DNA from: Flaveria trinervia
Lineage: Eukaryota; Streptophyta; Magnoliopsida; Asterales; Asteraceae
Assembly: GCA_025506515.1 (NCBI GenBank)
Contig: CM046456.1
Span: 9,824,708-9,888,707 of the forward strand
Length of the DNA stretch: 64,000 nucleotides
Reading direction: 5' to 3'
Shown: piece by piece, positions 34,900 to 46,600 of the stretch
Layout of the letters: every line of letters begins with the position of its first letter
Position numbering within the stretch: the first letter of the stretch is position 1
Translations under genes and position numbers: made by a program
The notes under the pieces: model-generated
What the model was told of the DNA's origin: nothing
Seen by the model: only the letters and a program-made list of their open reading frames with translations
Databases searched by the model: none

Positions 34900-37800
34900 A
34901 AGTTTGATTGGCTAAGGATGAATGGGAACTCTGTCTGGGGAATTGGACACAAGGAATACAACTTGTTCTTCCATTGTGAGTTCTTCAGCTTCACTTTCAA
35001 AGAAGAACTCAGGCCCAGAGTACTCTGATAAGTACTTAACATTCTTTCCATTCTTCAGCTCCACAGTAGTTATTTCTCTGTATGCAAACTCATCAGGATG
35101 AGTACCTTCAAGTAACAACTGGAGCTCATTTCTTCTTATTTCTTCAAGCTTCTTGTAGATCAACCCATTCTTCACCATTTTTTTTTCTAGTAAAGTTTAT
35201 GGAGTCATCTTAGACTTGTAAGCTCTTTTGAAGTCTTCAAGTATTTCCCAGGGTGACACTACAATGGCCAGCATTATCTCAGCATCTACAGTCTTCTTTA
35301 CTTGGCCATTGTATCGACTTGGAATATTCTTTTTATGAATTCAGTCACTTACTCTGGGGTCAGGCCAAACTCTCACTCTCTCTTTCTGATATTGAAATGT
35401 GAATCCTGAGAGCATACAACCTCTGAGCATGTTCTTCATAGCTTGTATGGATGAAGACTTAGGAAACTCTTTATCAACCATCCTAAACAGCTGCTTATCA
35501 TGTTGTTTGTGTGTTCTTCTTCTTCAAGTTTGAATTTTACCATTTGCCTTTGGATGTCAGGTGTGATTGTTGTTGGTTGACTTCTGGGCTCAGGCATCTT
35601 TATTTTAAGAACAACATAGATTGGCAGACTATCATCCTCATCTTCTTCTTCTATCCTCAACACGCTTGGGTGCATCATTGGTAGTGGTTTGAGTAGGTTT
35701 CTTGGGTAAAGGAGTTGGTTTGAGGGTTGTGAAGTTGGTTGTTTTGGTGTGGGAGATTGTACAGGCTGCTCTAACATCTTGGTTGTGAGTGAAGCTTTGG
35801 ATAACTTTGCCATATGAGACCTTTTCCTAGTACCAGCTTCATCAAGAGCTTCTATGATCAATCCTTTGTTGAATAATTTAGAAGAATAGATTCTGGTGGT
35901 TATCTCCAAATTACTGTCTCTGGACTATGACTTCACTTCAATGATTGATCTTCCCACATGCTTTGATATGAATCTTGTCATAGCTTCCAGCCTTTCCCTT
36001 TCTTTCTCACTGCAACTTGCCCATCTATGTTCAATCTCTTGAATCTCTAGCCTTCTGATTTCAGAGTCAAGTTTGGCTGTGTCAAAACCTTGTCTGAAGA
36101 GTTGATCAATAATCTTATCCATAGATCTGCTATGTTGCTCATTAGCTTCTTTGATCAATTCTTCTAACTTTTTCTCATCTTCATCTGTTCAGCACTCTTC
36201 TTTCTCTGGTATGGGATCATCTCCTTTTCTTTCTTCTCTTTTTCTTCTTCCTCTTCAACTCTCTTTCTTTTGTCTACTTTCACTGACTTAGACTCCCCCT
36301 TTTTGGTTGCATTGGGTTCAGGGGTTTGAATGTCAGAAAGTCTCTTAGAAACAGCCCCATCAACTAAGGTTTGAAGATTTGAGGAAAGCCTCTCATCAAT
36401 GGCTTGATGCACAATGTTAGTGATGAGAGGTAAGGAGGATTGAAAGGCAACAACCATTTGCTCAGAGGGGTTCTGTCCCAGAGAAATGGTGCCTGAATCA
36501 GAGGCTGGTGGCATAGTTGTTGGGAGTGGCTCAGTGTTTGGAAGAGCTTCAGAAGAAGCTGCCATATGTGGGTGAATTTGGGCAGATGGACTTGATTCGT
36601 GTGACATTTTGGCAAGCAGTTCTTGTAGTCTGCATACCTCAGTCTCAAAAATCGTGTTATGGGCTAGAACATCAAAGAAAAAGCCCAGGTCATCATCAGT
36701 CTTTGCTGAATCATCTAACCTCCTAATTAAATCAGGATGAACATGTGCTGAGTGTAGATCAGTATTCACATGTGCCCCTATTTCTTGGAACTGGGGACTT
36801 CCTGCCTCAGGATTATGTCCTTCATGGTAGTTGCCTCTGTGAGGTCTTAGAAATGATACCACCTTCATCCTGGTCATGTGCTGAAACAGGAGAAGAGTCA
36901 GCCTCACGAGATGTTCGAGTCTACTCCTCTACACAAGGAGATTAAACTCTGTAATCCCTGTGCTGTGGGTTATCAGCTACATTATAATCCTCTCCCTCAA
37001 CTGTTGAGGTTTTCCCAGTGGTAATAGGTTTCTGGGAAGGGTTAGAGGAATGTAGTTGAGTCAGCACTTGTGCAATAACCACAGTTGGGCTTGTAGGGAT
37101 GGCTTCAGTGGGAGATAAGGATGAAGAAGATTGCACCTGGGGTGAATGGTGCTCCTCAATGGCAATCTTCTCAAGTGAGAGAGATTCCAGTAATGTGGTT
37201 TCCCCATTTTTTTGCATCAGGATCCTGTTGAGAGGATACCTGAGCGGTTTCAGCTGGTAGAGTCATGGAAACTACAGGGGGATTACTACCCGTAGTTTCA
37301 TCCTGCCTTTGTGTTACAGGGGCATCATCAGGGGACTCAACTCCCTGAGTAGCCTTTTTGGTTTGTTTAAATTGTGATTTGGAGGGGACTTTGGATCTGG
37401 AGGATGAGGCTGTGGGTTTCTTCTGCTTGGGTTTTAGCAGTTTGGCAGCCTCTTTGAGTTGTGGGTCAGAGTTGTGCCTGGAGTATACCTCTGGCAAAAC
37501 TACCACAACAGGGACTCCAAGGCCAACAGGGCCATCAGATTTTAATTGATTTATGATTATGGCCATAAGAAACCTTGGATATAATATCCATCTCTTAGCC
37601 ACAGGTTTCATTGCCAGATCTTTTAATTCCAAAAATATAATTTCAGAAAAATTTAAGCTTTGGCGTTCAAGAATAGAATACAATACCTGGTACCACCTGG
37701 ATGACATTTGATTCCATGAAGAGGATTTGGGGGCAAGGCAGACATTGATCATATGAAAGATTAGGCGTTCAGCATCATGGAAGTGCTTCTTCAGAATGGT

Positions 37801-38171
37801 GGTAGCACTTAGGTCGCCCTCATACACATGGTTGATGAATGATAGGTCAGTGATGCCCTTCGGGTATTTGGTGACGAAGGTGGCATCATTCAGATCTAGG
37901 GTTTGGCGAATGATAGCAAGAGTGATGACCACCTTCTTCTGGTTTACAAACGAGTGGAGAGTGATCGGGACATCATTCTCACCAGTCTGGACAGTGACAT
38001 TTGTCCAGAATTGGCGAAGGGTATCGGGATAGATGGTTGATTCAGAAGAAAAGCAGTTTGATACGGGGAATCAACCATCAGATCAATGACAGCATCAAAC
38101 TTAGTCCAAAAGGCCGATTTTGTGAAGTAGGCAACACAGTTGTGTCGTGGTTTGATTTGCATGGTCGCCAT
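34900..38171 (-). pseudogene. CoA accessory ORF downstream of pol (env-like position), broken
   Basis: Adjacent minus-strand frames (38171-37944, 37932-37171, 37217-36942, 36907-36164, 36158-35925, 35909-35436, 35178-34912) look like one ancestral protein of roughly 1,000 residues interrupted by shifts and stops. It starts MATMQ. An N-terminal helical domain contains LNDATFVTKYPKGI and, later, WILYPRFLMAIIINQ. A low-complexity middle (proline/serine-rich, then EEEEEKEKKEKE), and a charged helical C-terminal half follow. The N-terminal domain has the same pattern as the CoB accessory ORF (LMYPRFIQCLINE). No signal peptide or membrane segment of an envelope protein is evident, so env-like refers only to position. 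The function is unknown. A TATA box stands 58 bp upstream. Confidence 0.75.
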
Positions 38172-38228
38172 TAATGGCAGATGAACGTTCGGAAAACGAC
38201 TTATGAAAAGTTTGAAGTTAGGGTTAGG

Positions 38229-38236
38229 TATTTATA
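38229..38236 (-). promoter_or_regulatory. TATA box of the CoA accessory ORF
   Basis: On the minus strand CCTATAAATACC lies 58 bases upstream of the accessory ATG at 38171, and the short-motif cluster lies directly upstream of it. This looks like an internal promoter independent of the LTR. Confidence 0.6.
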
Positions 38237-38249
38237 GGTTATGAAACGG

Positions 38250-38775
38250 CTAAAAAACAACTGAAAGTTTTGGTGTTAGTCATCAGTTGTTAGAAAACGA
38301 CTGAAGACATGGTTTTAACTTTCAGATGTTGTAAATAACTGAATACTTGGTGTTAGTCATCAGTAGTTTGAAACTACTGAAGACTTGGTTTTGGCTTCAG
38401 TTGTTTTGAAATGAAACAACAGTTGTTTGAAACAATTGAAGAGTAAAATTACTCATCAGTTGTTATCGTCAATTCATAGATCTCAGTTGTTTCATTGACC
38501 TTAACACTTACTCAGCAGACTATCTGATTTTCAGATGATTCATTGGTCATCAGTACTTATATGTTAAAACATATATCAGTAGTTGTAACCACATCAGTAG
38601 TTGTAACTACATTAGTATTTTTCAACAAATAAAGTACTTCAGTACTTTTAAGTAATTTAGTCTTCAGTAGCTATGAAAACTACTAAAGATAAAATAACTT
38701 ATCAGTACTTATTTTTGATAGCTGTATACTAATGCTCATCAGTACTTGTGAACTGAGATCATCAGTAGTTGTCAA
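38250..38775. repeat. AACTACTGAAG-type motif cluster between CoA pol and accessory ORF
   Basis: About 18 copies of a motif close to CATCAGTAGTT or CTTCAGTTGTT (complement AACTACTGATG, AACAACTGAAG) occur in 525 bp, in both orientations and partly as facing pairs, for example CATCAGTAGTTT with AAACTACTGAAG at 38358-38382. The same motif is frequent in the CoA LTR and again at 42640-42810. Confidence 0.85.
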
Positions 38776-38776
38776 A

Positions 38777-39440
38777 TCATTCAAGCTGCAGCATACCAAA
38801 CCTTAGCACTAGATTTTGGAAAGTTGCACTGTCCAAAGGCTTAGTAAATATATCTGCAAGCTCATCAGCACTAGGAACAAACTTTGGATCAATCAGACCT
38901 TTTTCATAACAATCCCTGATAAAATGATGTCTGATCTCAATATGTTTGGTCCTAGAATGCTGGACAGGATTCTTAACAATACAAAGAGCTGAAGCACTGC
39001 CCATCAATAAAGGAGTCTTAGTCTCTGTAATGTCATAATCCAGTAATTGATTATGAAGCCAGAGTATCTGAGATGTACAACTTGCACTAACAATGTACTC
39101 TGTTTCAGCAATGGATGTAGCAACTGAAGTTTGTTTCTTACTCTGCCAAGAAACTAAACAATTGCCTAGAAATTGGCATCCACCAGAGGTTGATTTTCTG
39201 GTTAATTTACACCTTGCATAGTCATTATCAAAGAAAGCAACTAATTTGCAAGAGTGCCCAGTGGAATACCAACGTCCTAGAGATTGAGTTCCTTGCAAAT
39301 ATCTAAAGATCCTTTTGACTGCAATCATATGGGATACTTTAGGTGCAGCCTGAAATCTAGCACAGACACAAGTTGCAAACATAATGTCTGGTCTAGAAGC
39401 TGTAAGGTACATCAAGGAACCATCATACATCTGTAAAGAG
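38777..39440 (-). pseudogene. CoA RNase H and end of RT
   Basis: The frame covers SLMYLTASRPDIMFA, RIFRYLQGT, RKSTSGGCQFLG, AETEYIVSAS, KNPVQHSRTKHIEIRHHFIRD reduced to short words here, and ADIFTKPL at the end. This RNase H removes the RNA strand during reverse transcription. Two acidic residues (FFDND, AETE) are visible. The aspartate expected in the CDNxSA-type word is replaced (MGSASA), which would damage catalysis. Confidence 0.85.
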
Positions 39441-40622
39441 TTTCATCAACTGCTTTACCTTTCTGATCAGCATCCAGTTGTGTGGTGCTGCACATGGAGA
39501 GTAGAACAGGGCTTACAATTTTGTAAATCAAACTTTTTAACAATCCTTTGTATATTTGGACTGATTAAATGAAAGTTCCATCAGCCATTTGTTTGATTTG
39601 CAAACCCAGAAAGAACTGTAATTCTCCCATGGCACTCATTTCAAACTTTTGTTGCATCAACTTAGTAAAGGCATCACACAACTATGGATCAGAGGATGCA
39701 AAATAATATCATCTATATAAATTTGAACAAGGAGCTTATGCATGCCTACTTTCTTAATGAACAAATTTTATCTATGGAGCTCTAGTGAAATTTTTTGAAG
39801 AAGAAAGTTAGACAGTGTTTCATACCAGGCTCTGGAGCTTGTTTTAGCCCATAAAGAGCCTTATTAAGCTTATACACCCATATGGATGTTTATGATCTTC
39901 AAAACCTGGTGGTTGACACACATAAACTCTTCTTTTATTTTACCATAAGAATGCACTTTTGACATCCATTTGAAAAAGTTTAAGATTATGGAAAGTAGCA
40001 TAAGCTAAGAACAATCTGATTGCCTCCAGTCTGGCTACAGGGGCAAAGGTTCATCATAATCAATACCTTCTTCTGTGAAAACCCCTGTACAACCAGTCTG
40101 GCCTTGTTCTTGACATTTGACCTTTTTCATCAGTTTTATTACTAAACACCCATTTAGTGCCTATTGCACACTTACCTTGGGATAGAGGACCAGTTCCCAC
40201 ACTTGCTGCTTTTGAAACTGAAGAAGCTCAAGTTGCATGGCTTCAACCCATCCATTGTCTCTTAATACAATATGATAGTTCTTTGGCTCTTGCTGACTGA
40301 TGAAGAGAGCATAAAAGCAAAAATTGGACAATTGACTTCTAGTTGAGACACCAGCATTGATGTCACCAATGATCTAAGACATGGGGTGATTCTTCAGTTC
40401 TTGGTACTCAATAAGATCTGTGCAAGTGTTTGTAGGAGATTCCAGCAACAGATGTTGATCCAACTCTTGAAACCTAGAATGAGATGGCAATTCAAATGAA
40501 AAAGGAATCAGAGATCTCATCAGCATTTGTTGTGGATGGACTGCTGAAGCTATAGGAACATCAAGGTTAGTAGACTCAGGCAGTGATCACTAAACCTTGC
40601 AATTGTACCATCAGATGGATGA
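39441..40622 (-). pseudogene. CoA reverse transcriptase, heavily broken
   Basis: Short RT words appear in shifting frames on the minus strand, including KGFSQEQG-like and GWVEAMQLEL-like regions near 40210-40240 and the words VKSAFLW, FMCVNHQVLK and WYETLSNFLL between 39960 and 39800. No frame stays open over the catalytic core. The order relative to integrase and RNase H is as in Ty1/copia. Confidence 0.7.
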
Positions 40623-41486
40623 CTAGTTGTAGGAGATGATGGATTCACAGAATCTGCTACCTGGGAGGCTGATAAGGAACATATTGCAGTATGTCCAAAT
40701 CAAATAACTCCACAGGGTTTTGTGGAATTTTGTCCGTTGGAGATTCATTAAACTTTGCATGCAAGGTTTCTTCAACAATCTTTGTCTGCAATTAAAAACT
40801 TTGTATGCCTTGCAAGTAGATGGATACCCAACAAAGTACCCTGCATCCACCTTTGATTCAAACTTCTGAAGTGGATTCTTTGTGTTAAGAATGTAACAGG
40901 GACACCCAAATGCTCTAAAAAAGGAAATCAGAGGAGCCAAATGATGTAACACTTCATAAGGAGTCTTCATCAACCTCTGATTTACTAACACTCTATTTTG
41001 CACATAGCAAGCTATGTTGATAGCTTCAGCCCAAAAGGTTAGTGGCAAACCAGAATCAGCCAACATTGACCTTGCGGCTTCAGTAAGGGTCCTGTTCTTT
41101 CTCTCCACCACTCCATTTTGTTCAGGAGTTCTTGGAATGCTATACTGCCTCTTGATTCCCTTAGATAAATAGAATTCATCAAGTATGTGGTTTCTAAATT
41201 CTGTGCCATTATCACTCCTCACACACTTGACTGGAAGGGAGTACTACTTTTCCACATACAACACAAAGTAGATGATGATTTGACCAGCCTCATCTTTTGA
41301 ATGTAAGAAGAAGGTCCATACAAATCTAGAATAATCATCCACAATTACCAGACAGTATTTTTTCTTTGCCATGCTCATCACTCTTACTGGACCAAAAAGA
41401 TCCATATGCAGTAATTGCAAGCAGGCATTGGACTTTGGTTCTTCTATTGGAGGGAATGATACTTTGTGTTGCTTTCCTTTTAACAA
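40623..41486 (-). pseudogene. CoA integrase
   Basis: Two frames, 41486-41244 and 41222-40623, are separated by a stop/shift. They carry the core with the three acidic residues of the DDE site in LLHMDLFGP, VRSDNGTEF and PEQNGVVERKNRT. The C-terminal words WAEAINIACYVQNR and FGCPCYILNTK follow. Integrase inserts the DNA copy into the genome. Confidence 0.9.
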
Positions 41487-41499
41487 GCAGAACAGTTGT

Positions 41500-42054
41500 C
41501 ATCACATTTGAACTCCTTAATGGCAGACCTCTCACTAAACCATGATGGATAAGCTGGTTCATGTTTTTAAGATTCACATGACCAAGCCTTTTGTGCCATA
41601 GTTCAGATTCCTGAGGAGAGGCCTTGGAGAACAGACATGGATGGCCTTTTAGATCAAATTTTCTTTGATAAGTCTAAGGCATATACTCTTCCAATCCTCT
41701 TGGCCTTCAGGAGAGTATATTCATCCAATATCTTGTCAATCATTCTCAAAACATAGAAGACAGAATCCGACAGTTCTAACTAGTGAAAAGTGCAACATGT
41801 CCTTTATCACACATTTGACTGACACTCAACAAGTTGTACTTGAGATTTCCACATGGTTACATCATCAAATCTTATCTCACCATTTGGCACAAAGCCTTTG
41901 CTGATGATGTAACCCTTAGCATCATTACCAAAAGATACAATCCCTTCTTTCCTTGAGAGTAGTCATGAAGAAGAGAACTGCTCCCTGTCATATGCATAGA
42001 TCCTCCACTGTCCACATACCAGATACTTCTATGGCATGCTGAAGAACCTTGCAT
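41500..42054 (-). pseudogene. CoA protease and GAG-pre-integrase region
   Basis: WYVDSGGSMHMTGS (around 42018-41977) is the copia-type aspartic protease site with DSG at 42012-42004. Downstream the zinc-finger-like GAG-pre-integrase region shows HLNLKNMNQLIHHG and VRGLP near 41590-41530. The frame is interrupted several times. Confidence 0.8.
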
Positions 42055-44565
42055 TTGTCACAACAAACTAGTTAGCTTTTGAGACCCAAACCATTTTGGT
42101 TTTGGGTCTGTTCTCATCAACAGATTTTATACTAATGATTTGTCATGATTAACAGCTTGTAGGTGGAGATGGTGCTGAAAAGGATTCCATTGATTTTGCT
42201 TAGTTTTCCTTTTCAGTGGTTTAATCACAGGTACATCTATTTGGTTAACTCTCCCAATAGATGTTGAACCATTATAACAAGTTGTGTCTGATTGGTTGTT
42301 AAAGCCTTCAGTTCAGCAGACACATTAGTACTTGTTTTGATTGGTTCCTATGACTCACCATGTCCTTTTTGAAAGACACAGACTTAGTCTGGTGCTTTGA
42401 TATTCCATGAGGAATATTTCAGCTTTTATGATAAATCCCTTTCTTCTTTTTAGATTTTTGTAAGAACTTTGGGGTATCAGATTGAGATGATTGTGGCATA
42501 AACTTGGTTCAAATTCATCTTTCATTTTATTAATTTTTTAATGATTATATCTGTTGAATTTGGAATCCTTTCTGTACCAACATTCAGTGAGATGATTGAA
42601 TAGACAAATATTTCACATGGATTTTTTCTTCATCTTTTGTTGTTCAAATGCTGAAGAAGATGAAACTACTGAAGGTGTGTTCTTCAGCACTTCTTCCTCT
42701 CAGTACTTATGTTAAGTACTGAAGGATTTGTAACAACTGAAGATTTGTTCTTCAGAAGTTTTCTATCAGTACTTTTGGATTTCCTGATAGACTCTTCAGC
42801 AGTTGTCCAACCATGTTTTTTTCATTTGGTTTGAAATGCTCTTCAGGTGTTGTTACTTGCCCTTAGTACTTTGAATATTTGTGACACAACACCTGAAGTG
42901 CTCAGCTTTTCTTTGATCATGTGTTTATCAGCAGCGAGACCATTAGCAGATTGATTAGCTGAGGTACTAATACTGACTTCATCCTCTGATTTTGGATTAT
43001 CACTTGAGGATGAGACATGATGATGTGGTTGGGAATTGCTTTCACCTTCAGATTTTACTTCTATCTTGGGAGTAAAATCTGTAGGAGGTACAATGTGATT
43101 ATACCCAATCCCAAACTTCATATTTGAAGCTGTGTGCTTGTTGAGAAGCATTTCAAACCCCTTGCAGGATATTACCCAGCGTTCACACTCTACTTGAGTA
43201 GCTGCAAGTGTTTCTTTGAGATTCTTATGATTCTCTAAAATGACCTCTACCTTTGCCTTTTCATCAGTGATTTGGCATTTTATTTGTAAATCTCATCATC
43301 TTTTTCCTTTAAGACAGACTCAAACTCAACTTTTCTTTTGGAAATCACTTTCTCTAGGTCAAGATTTTGATTAATTAAAGCTACATTTGCTTCTCTAATT
43401 AAGACAAAAGCAGCTATGCATGACTTAGAACACAACTTGGACTTAGCCTCAGAAGATACCTGTGGTACCTGTGATGATAAAGCATTTGAGCATGAACCAT
43501 AGTAGACTCCAAGGCCAAAAGAGCAAGATTTCCAAAAGTATTTTCACCACCATGTTGACGAGCACCAGAAAACACTTGTTCAGAATAACCAGAAAGATCA
43601 TCTGGTAAGCTACTCCAGTCAACAACTCCAGGTGTGAAAAAGCTTTGATGTGATTGAGATTGAGATTGTTGATTTGATTGAGATGGTTGAGGCTCAGGTA
43701 GGACATGTGATTGTTGAGCTATGGGTACAAAACCTGACTGGACTGAGGCATGTAAAAACAGGGATAAGGATATGGCATTTGACCTTGAGGGACAATATAT
43801 CCAGGAGATGATTGAATTCGTGAATGATGACCAGAACTGGTAGAGTGTTGCCCTTTGTTTTGTGAGCTATTGCATGGAAAGGTCACAAAGGGTGCAGAAG
43901 AGTTAGATCCAGATGATCTACACTCTCTTGAAAAATGTCCAAGTCTATGGACACTTGTGACACCTCAACTTGCTCTTGTCAAAACCAACTTTGGTTTTTC
44001 CAGAGAGACCAGGAAATTTTCTACATGTCTTTTGTAAAATTTTTGAGATGATATTGATTAATGCCATTTGGCTCAAAATATCCATCTCTTCCAGATCATC
44101 ATCAGCAATTCCTTTCAATCATCCATCAAAAAGCACAAATTATCACTACTACACCCTGAATTACTATCAACACCAACAAAAGCAAGATCTCCACTGTTTG
44201 AAGAGAAATCTATATGCTCATCATAAGAACTTTCTGATGCAGCATATTCTGACTCATGATCGACCAGAGCAGTATTCCTGATACAAAATCATCAGTGAGC
44301 TTCCCAGATAGCCAGTTTCCTTTTGTTCTATCTCTCTTTCAAATGTAACAGTTTCCATGAAGTTAGGTGAGAGATAGATTGTCCAGATTTACACTGGAGC
44401 GTAGGACAATAGTATATGTGTCCCATCTCTCAGGCAGGGATCTAAGGAATCTGTTGTTCATCTGACTGTTTGTATATTCATGTTTAACCATTTTCAGCTC
44501 AGATATCAAACAGGAAAATCGCTCAAACTATTGAGTCAGTGACTCACCCTTTCTATGAGAGAATG
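42055..44565 (-). pseudogene. CoA gag C-terminal part and spacer, with a zinc knuckle
   Basis: At 43965-43915 the minus strand reads CHKC and, one base shifted, HRLGHFSRECR, a CCHC zinc knuckle broken by a frameshift. A glutamine/serine/proline-rich stretch follows (SQSNQQSQSQSHQSF read in the right frame near 43680). The frame at 43151-42843 is serine-rich (HHHVSSSSDNPKSEDE). A cluster of AACTACTGAAG-type motifs lies at 42640-42810. Confidence 0.7.
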
Positions 44566-44567
44566 TC

Positions 44568-44985
44568 TCATATTGGCGGGCAAGGATCTTTATTGTTTGC
44601 CAAGACCTCATCAGTTCCTCCAAATTGTTCTTTCAGAGCAACCCAGAGGTCATGAGCAGTTTCATGATGCATAAGTCCAAAATAGATTTCATTTGGCAGT
44701 GCCATGGCCAGAATTCCATGGGCTTTAGCATCAATTTCAAACAGTTTCAGATCTTCATCTGAGTATTGCTCTTTCTTCTTTCGAACCATCTCATTGGTTT
44801 CCAGATTACTCACCATAGGCTTATATGGTCCATGAACCACAGATTTCCAACAACCTGAACTGTTGACCGACAGGTGATGGAGCATTCAGCGTGCCATATG
44901 TTATACTCACTCCTAACAAGCATCGGAGGCTTTGTTGAGGAGCCAGTATTGTGAGGATCATTGATTGATGTAGCCATTTTCACCA
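44568..44985 (-). pseudogene. CoA gag N-terminal domain
   Basis: It starts MATSINDPHNTGSSTKPP, then LVRSEYNIWHA, and after a shift WKSVVHGPYKP, LKLFEIDAKAHGILAMAL and HETAHDLWVALKEQF. These are the words of the copia gag (DUF4219/UBN2 type). It begins about 210 bp after the primer site, as expected. Confidence 0.85.
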
Positions 44986-45194
44986 ATTCAAACAGGTTCA
45001 ATGAGATTTTAACAGATCTAGCTCAAAAACTCAACAACACAGTTTGAAACAAGACGAATCTCAAATTAATTCACCAGAAGCAATAGAAAATCAAACTCTA
45101 TAACCAATTCTTGCAAATTTGCTAATTCGATCAAACTTAGATATCAAAAGAGTAGTTTCAATGATCAATTGTTAAATCGATCAATGATTAACTT

Positions 45195-45206
45195 GCTCTG
45201 ATACCA
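45195..45206 (-). other. CoA primer binding site (initiator tRNA-Met type)
   Basis: The minus strand reads TGGTATCAGAGC two bases inside the right LTR border at 45209. It fixes the element's orientation. Confidence 0.9.
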
Positions 45207-45403
45207 TTTGAAAGGATCGGGATCTAGTTTGATCAATTAGATTAAGATTTGCAGCGGAATAGCACAAGAATTAGACAAAATTTAAGCAAGAATAATATGA
45301 ATATTCAATCAAACAGTGACGGTTATAGAGAGAGAAAGTTTTCTGCAACGAGAATGTTTTCATTCACGCACACGCTTCACTACCAAGAAATTAGGTCAAC
45401 ATT

Positions 45404-45412
45404 CCTTTTATA
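45404..45412 (-). promoter_or_regulatory. CoA LTR TATA box inside a palindrome
   Basis: The palindrome ATTCCTTTTATAAAGGAAT (45401-45419) contains TATAAAAGG on the minus strand. The left LTR has the same word at 34255-34273. It lies directly downstream, in the element's sense, of the motif cluster. Confidence 0.65.
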
Positions 45413-45439
45413 AAGGAATGTGACATCAGTTGACGTCAC

Positions 45440-45670
45440 TTGATAGTGACAGCTAACTGAATTATACAAACAACTGAAAGTAAACTAAACTACTGAAGAT
45501 GTTCACAACAACTGAGGACACCTTCACAAAAAGCTAAGTACAAGCTAACATTACAACTACTGAAGTTATAACATCTGAAGTGTAAACACTTCAGATGTTT
45601 TACATAAAATAAAACTACTGATTACAAACTACTGAAAAGTAAACCATCACAACTACTGAAAAGAACTACT
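45440..45670. repeat. AACTACTGAAG-type motif cluster in the CoA LTR
   Basis: At least eight copies of AACTACTGAAG, ACAACTGAGG or close variants occur here. A perfect 14-bp inverted repeat, AACATCTGAAGTGT (45570-45583) and ACACTTCAGATGTT (45586-45599), is separated by two bases. The left LTR keeps the cluster with a few substitutions. Confidence 0.85.
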
Positions 45671-45706
45671 TCAGCTATTGTGACAAATTCTGAAAACTTG
45701 GTCTTC

Positions 45707-46600
45707 AGACTTGTCTTCAGCAGTTGTCTTCAGACTTTGTTTTCAGACTTTGTCTTCAGCTGTTGTCTTCAGACTTTGTCTTCAGCAGTTGTCTTCAGAC
45801 TTTGTCTTCGGACTTTGTCTTCGGACTTTGTCTTCGGACTTTGTCTTCGGACTTTGTCTTCGGACTTTGTCTTCGGACTTTGTCTTCGGACTTTGTCTTC
45901 GGACTTTGTCTTCGGACTTTGTCTTCGGACTTTGTCTTCGGACTTTGTCTTCGGACTTTGTCTTCGGACTTTGTCTTCGGACTTGTCTTCGGACTTTGTC
46001 TTCGGACTTTGTCTTCGGACTTTGTCTTCGGACTTTGTCTTCGGACTTTGTCTTCGGACTTTGTCTTCGGACTTTGTCTTCGGACTTTGTCTTCGGACTT
46101 TGTCTTCGGACTTTGTCTTCGGACTTTGTCTTCGGACTTTGTCTTCGGACTTTGTCTTCGGACTTTGTCTTCGGACTTTGTCTTCGGACTTTGTCTTCGG
46201 ACTTTGTCTTCGGACTTTGTCTTCGGACTTTGTCTTCGGACTTTGTCTTCGGACTTTGTCTTGGACTTGTCTTCGGACTTTGTCTTCGGACTTTGTCTTC
46301 GGACTTTGTCTTCGGACTTTGTCTTCGGACTTTGTCTTCGGACTTTGTCTTCAGACTTTGTCTTCAGACTTTGTCTTCAGACTTTATCTTCAGACTTTGT
46401 CTTCAGACTTTGTCTTCAGACTTTGTCTCCAGCTGTTGTTTTCGGACTTTGTCTTCGGACTTGTCTTCGGACTTTGTCTTCGGACTTTGTCTTCGGACTT
46501 TGTCTTCGGACTTTGTCTTCGGACTTTGTCTTCGGACTTTGTCTTCGGACTTTGTCTTCGGACTTTGTCTTCGGACTTTGTCTTCGGACTTTGTCTTCAG
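45707..46600. repeat. Expanded 13-bp tandem array in the CoA 5' LTR
   Basis: About 68 units of GACTTTGTCTTCG (or ...TTCA) stand in tandem. The outer units at both ends have TTCAG like the left LTR, while most inner units have TTCGG, which adds a CpG per unit. A few units lack two bases (GACTTGTCTTCG). Because 13 is not a multiple of three and no frame has a stop, all plus-strand frames stay open for over 300 codons with the period TLSSDFVFGLCLR. They are not genes. Confidence 0.95.

Noticed and set aside
34900..38171. A retroviral envelope gene
   Set aside because: Only the position fits. There is no signal peptide, cleavage site or membrane anchor.
45707..46600. Centromeric or subtelomeric satellite
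   Set aside because: The array lies wholly within one LTR, and the other LTR of the same element has the short version.
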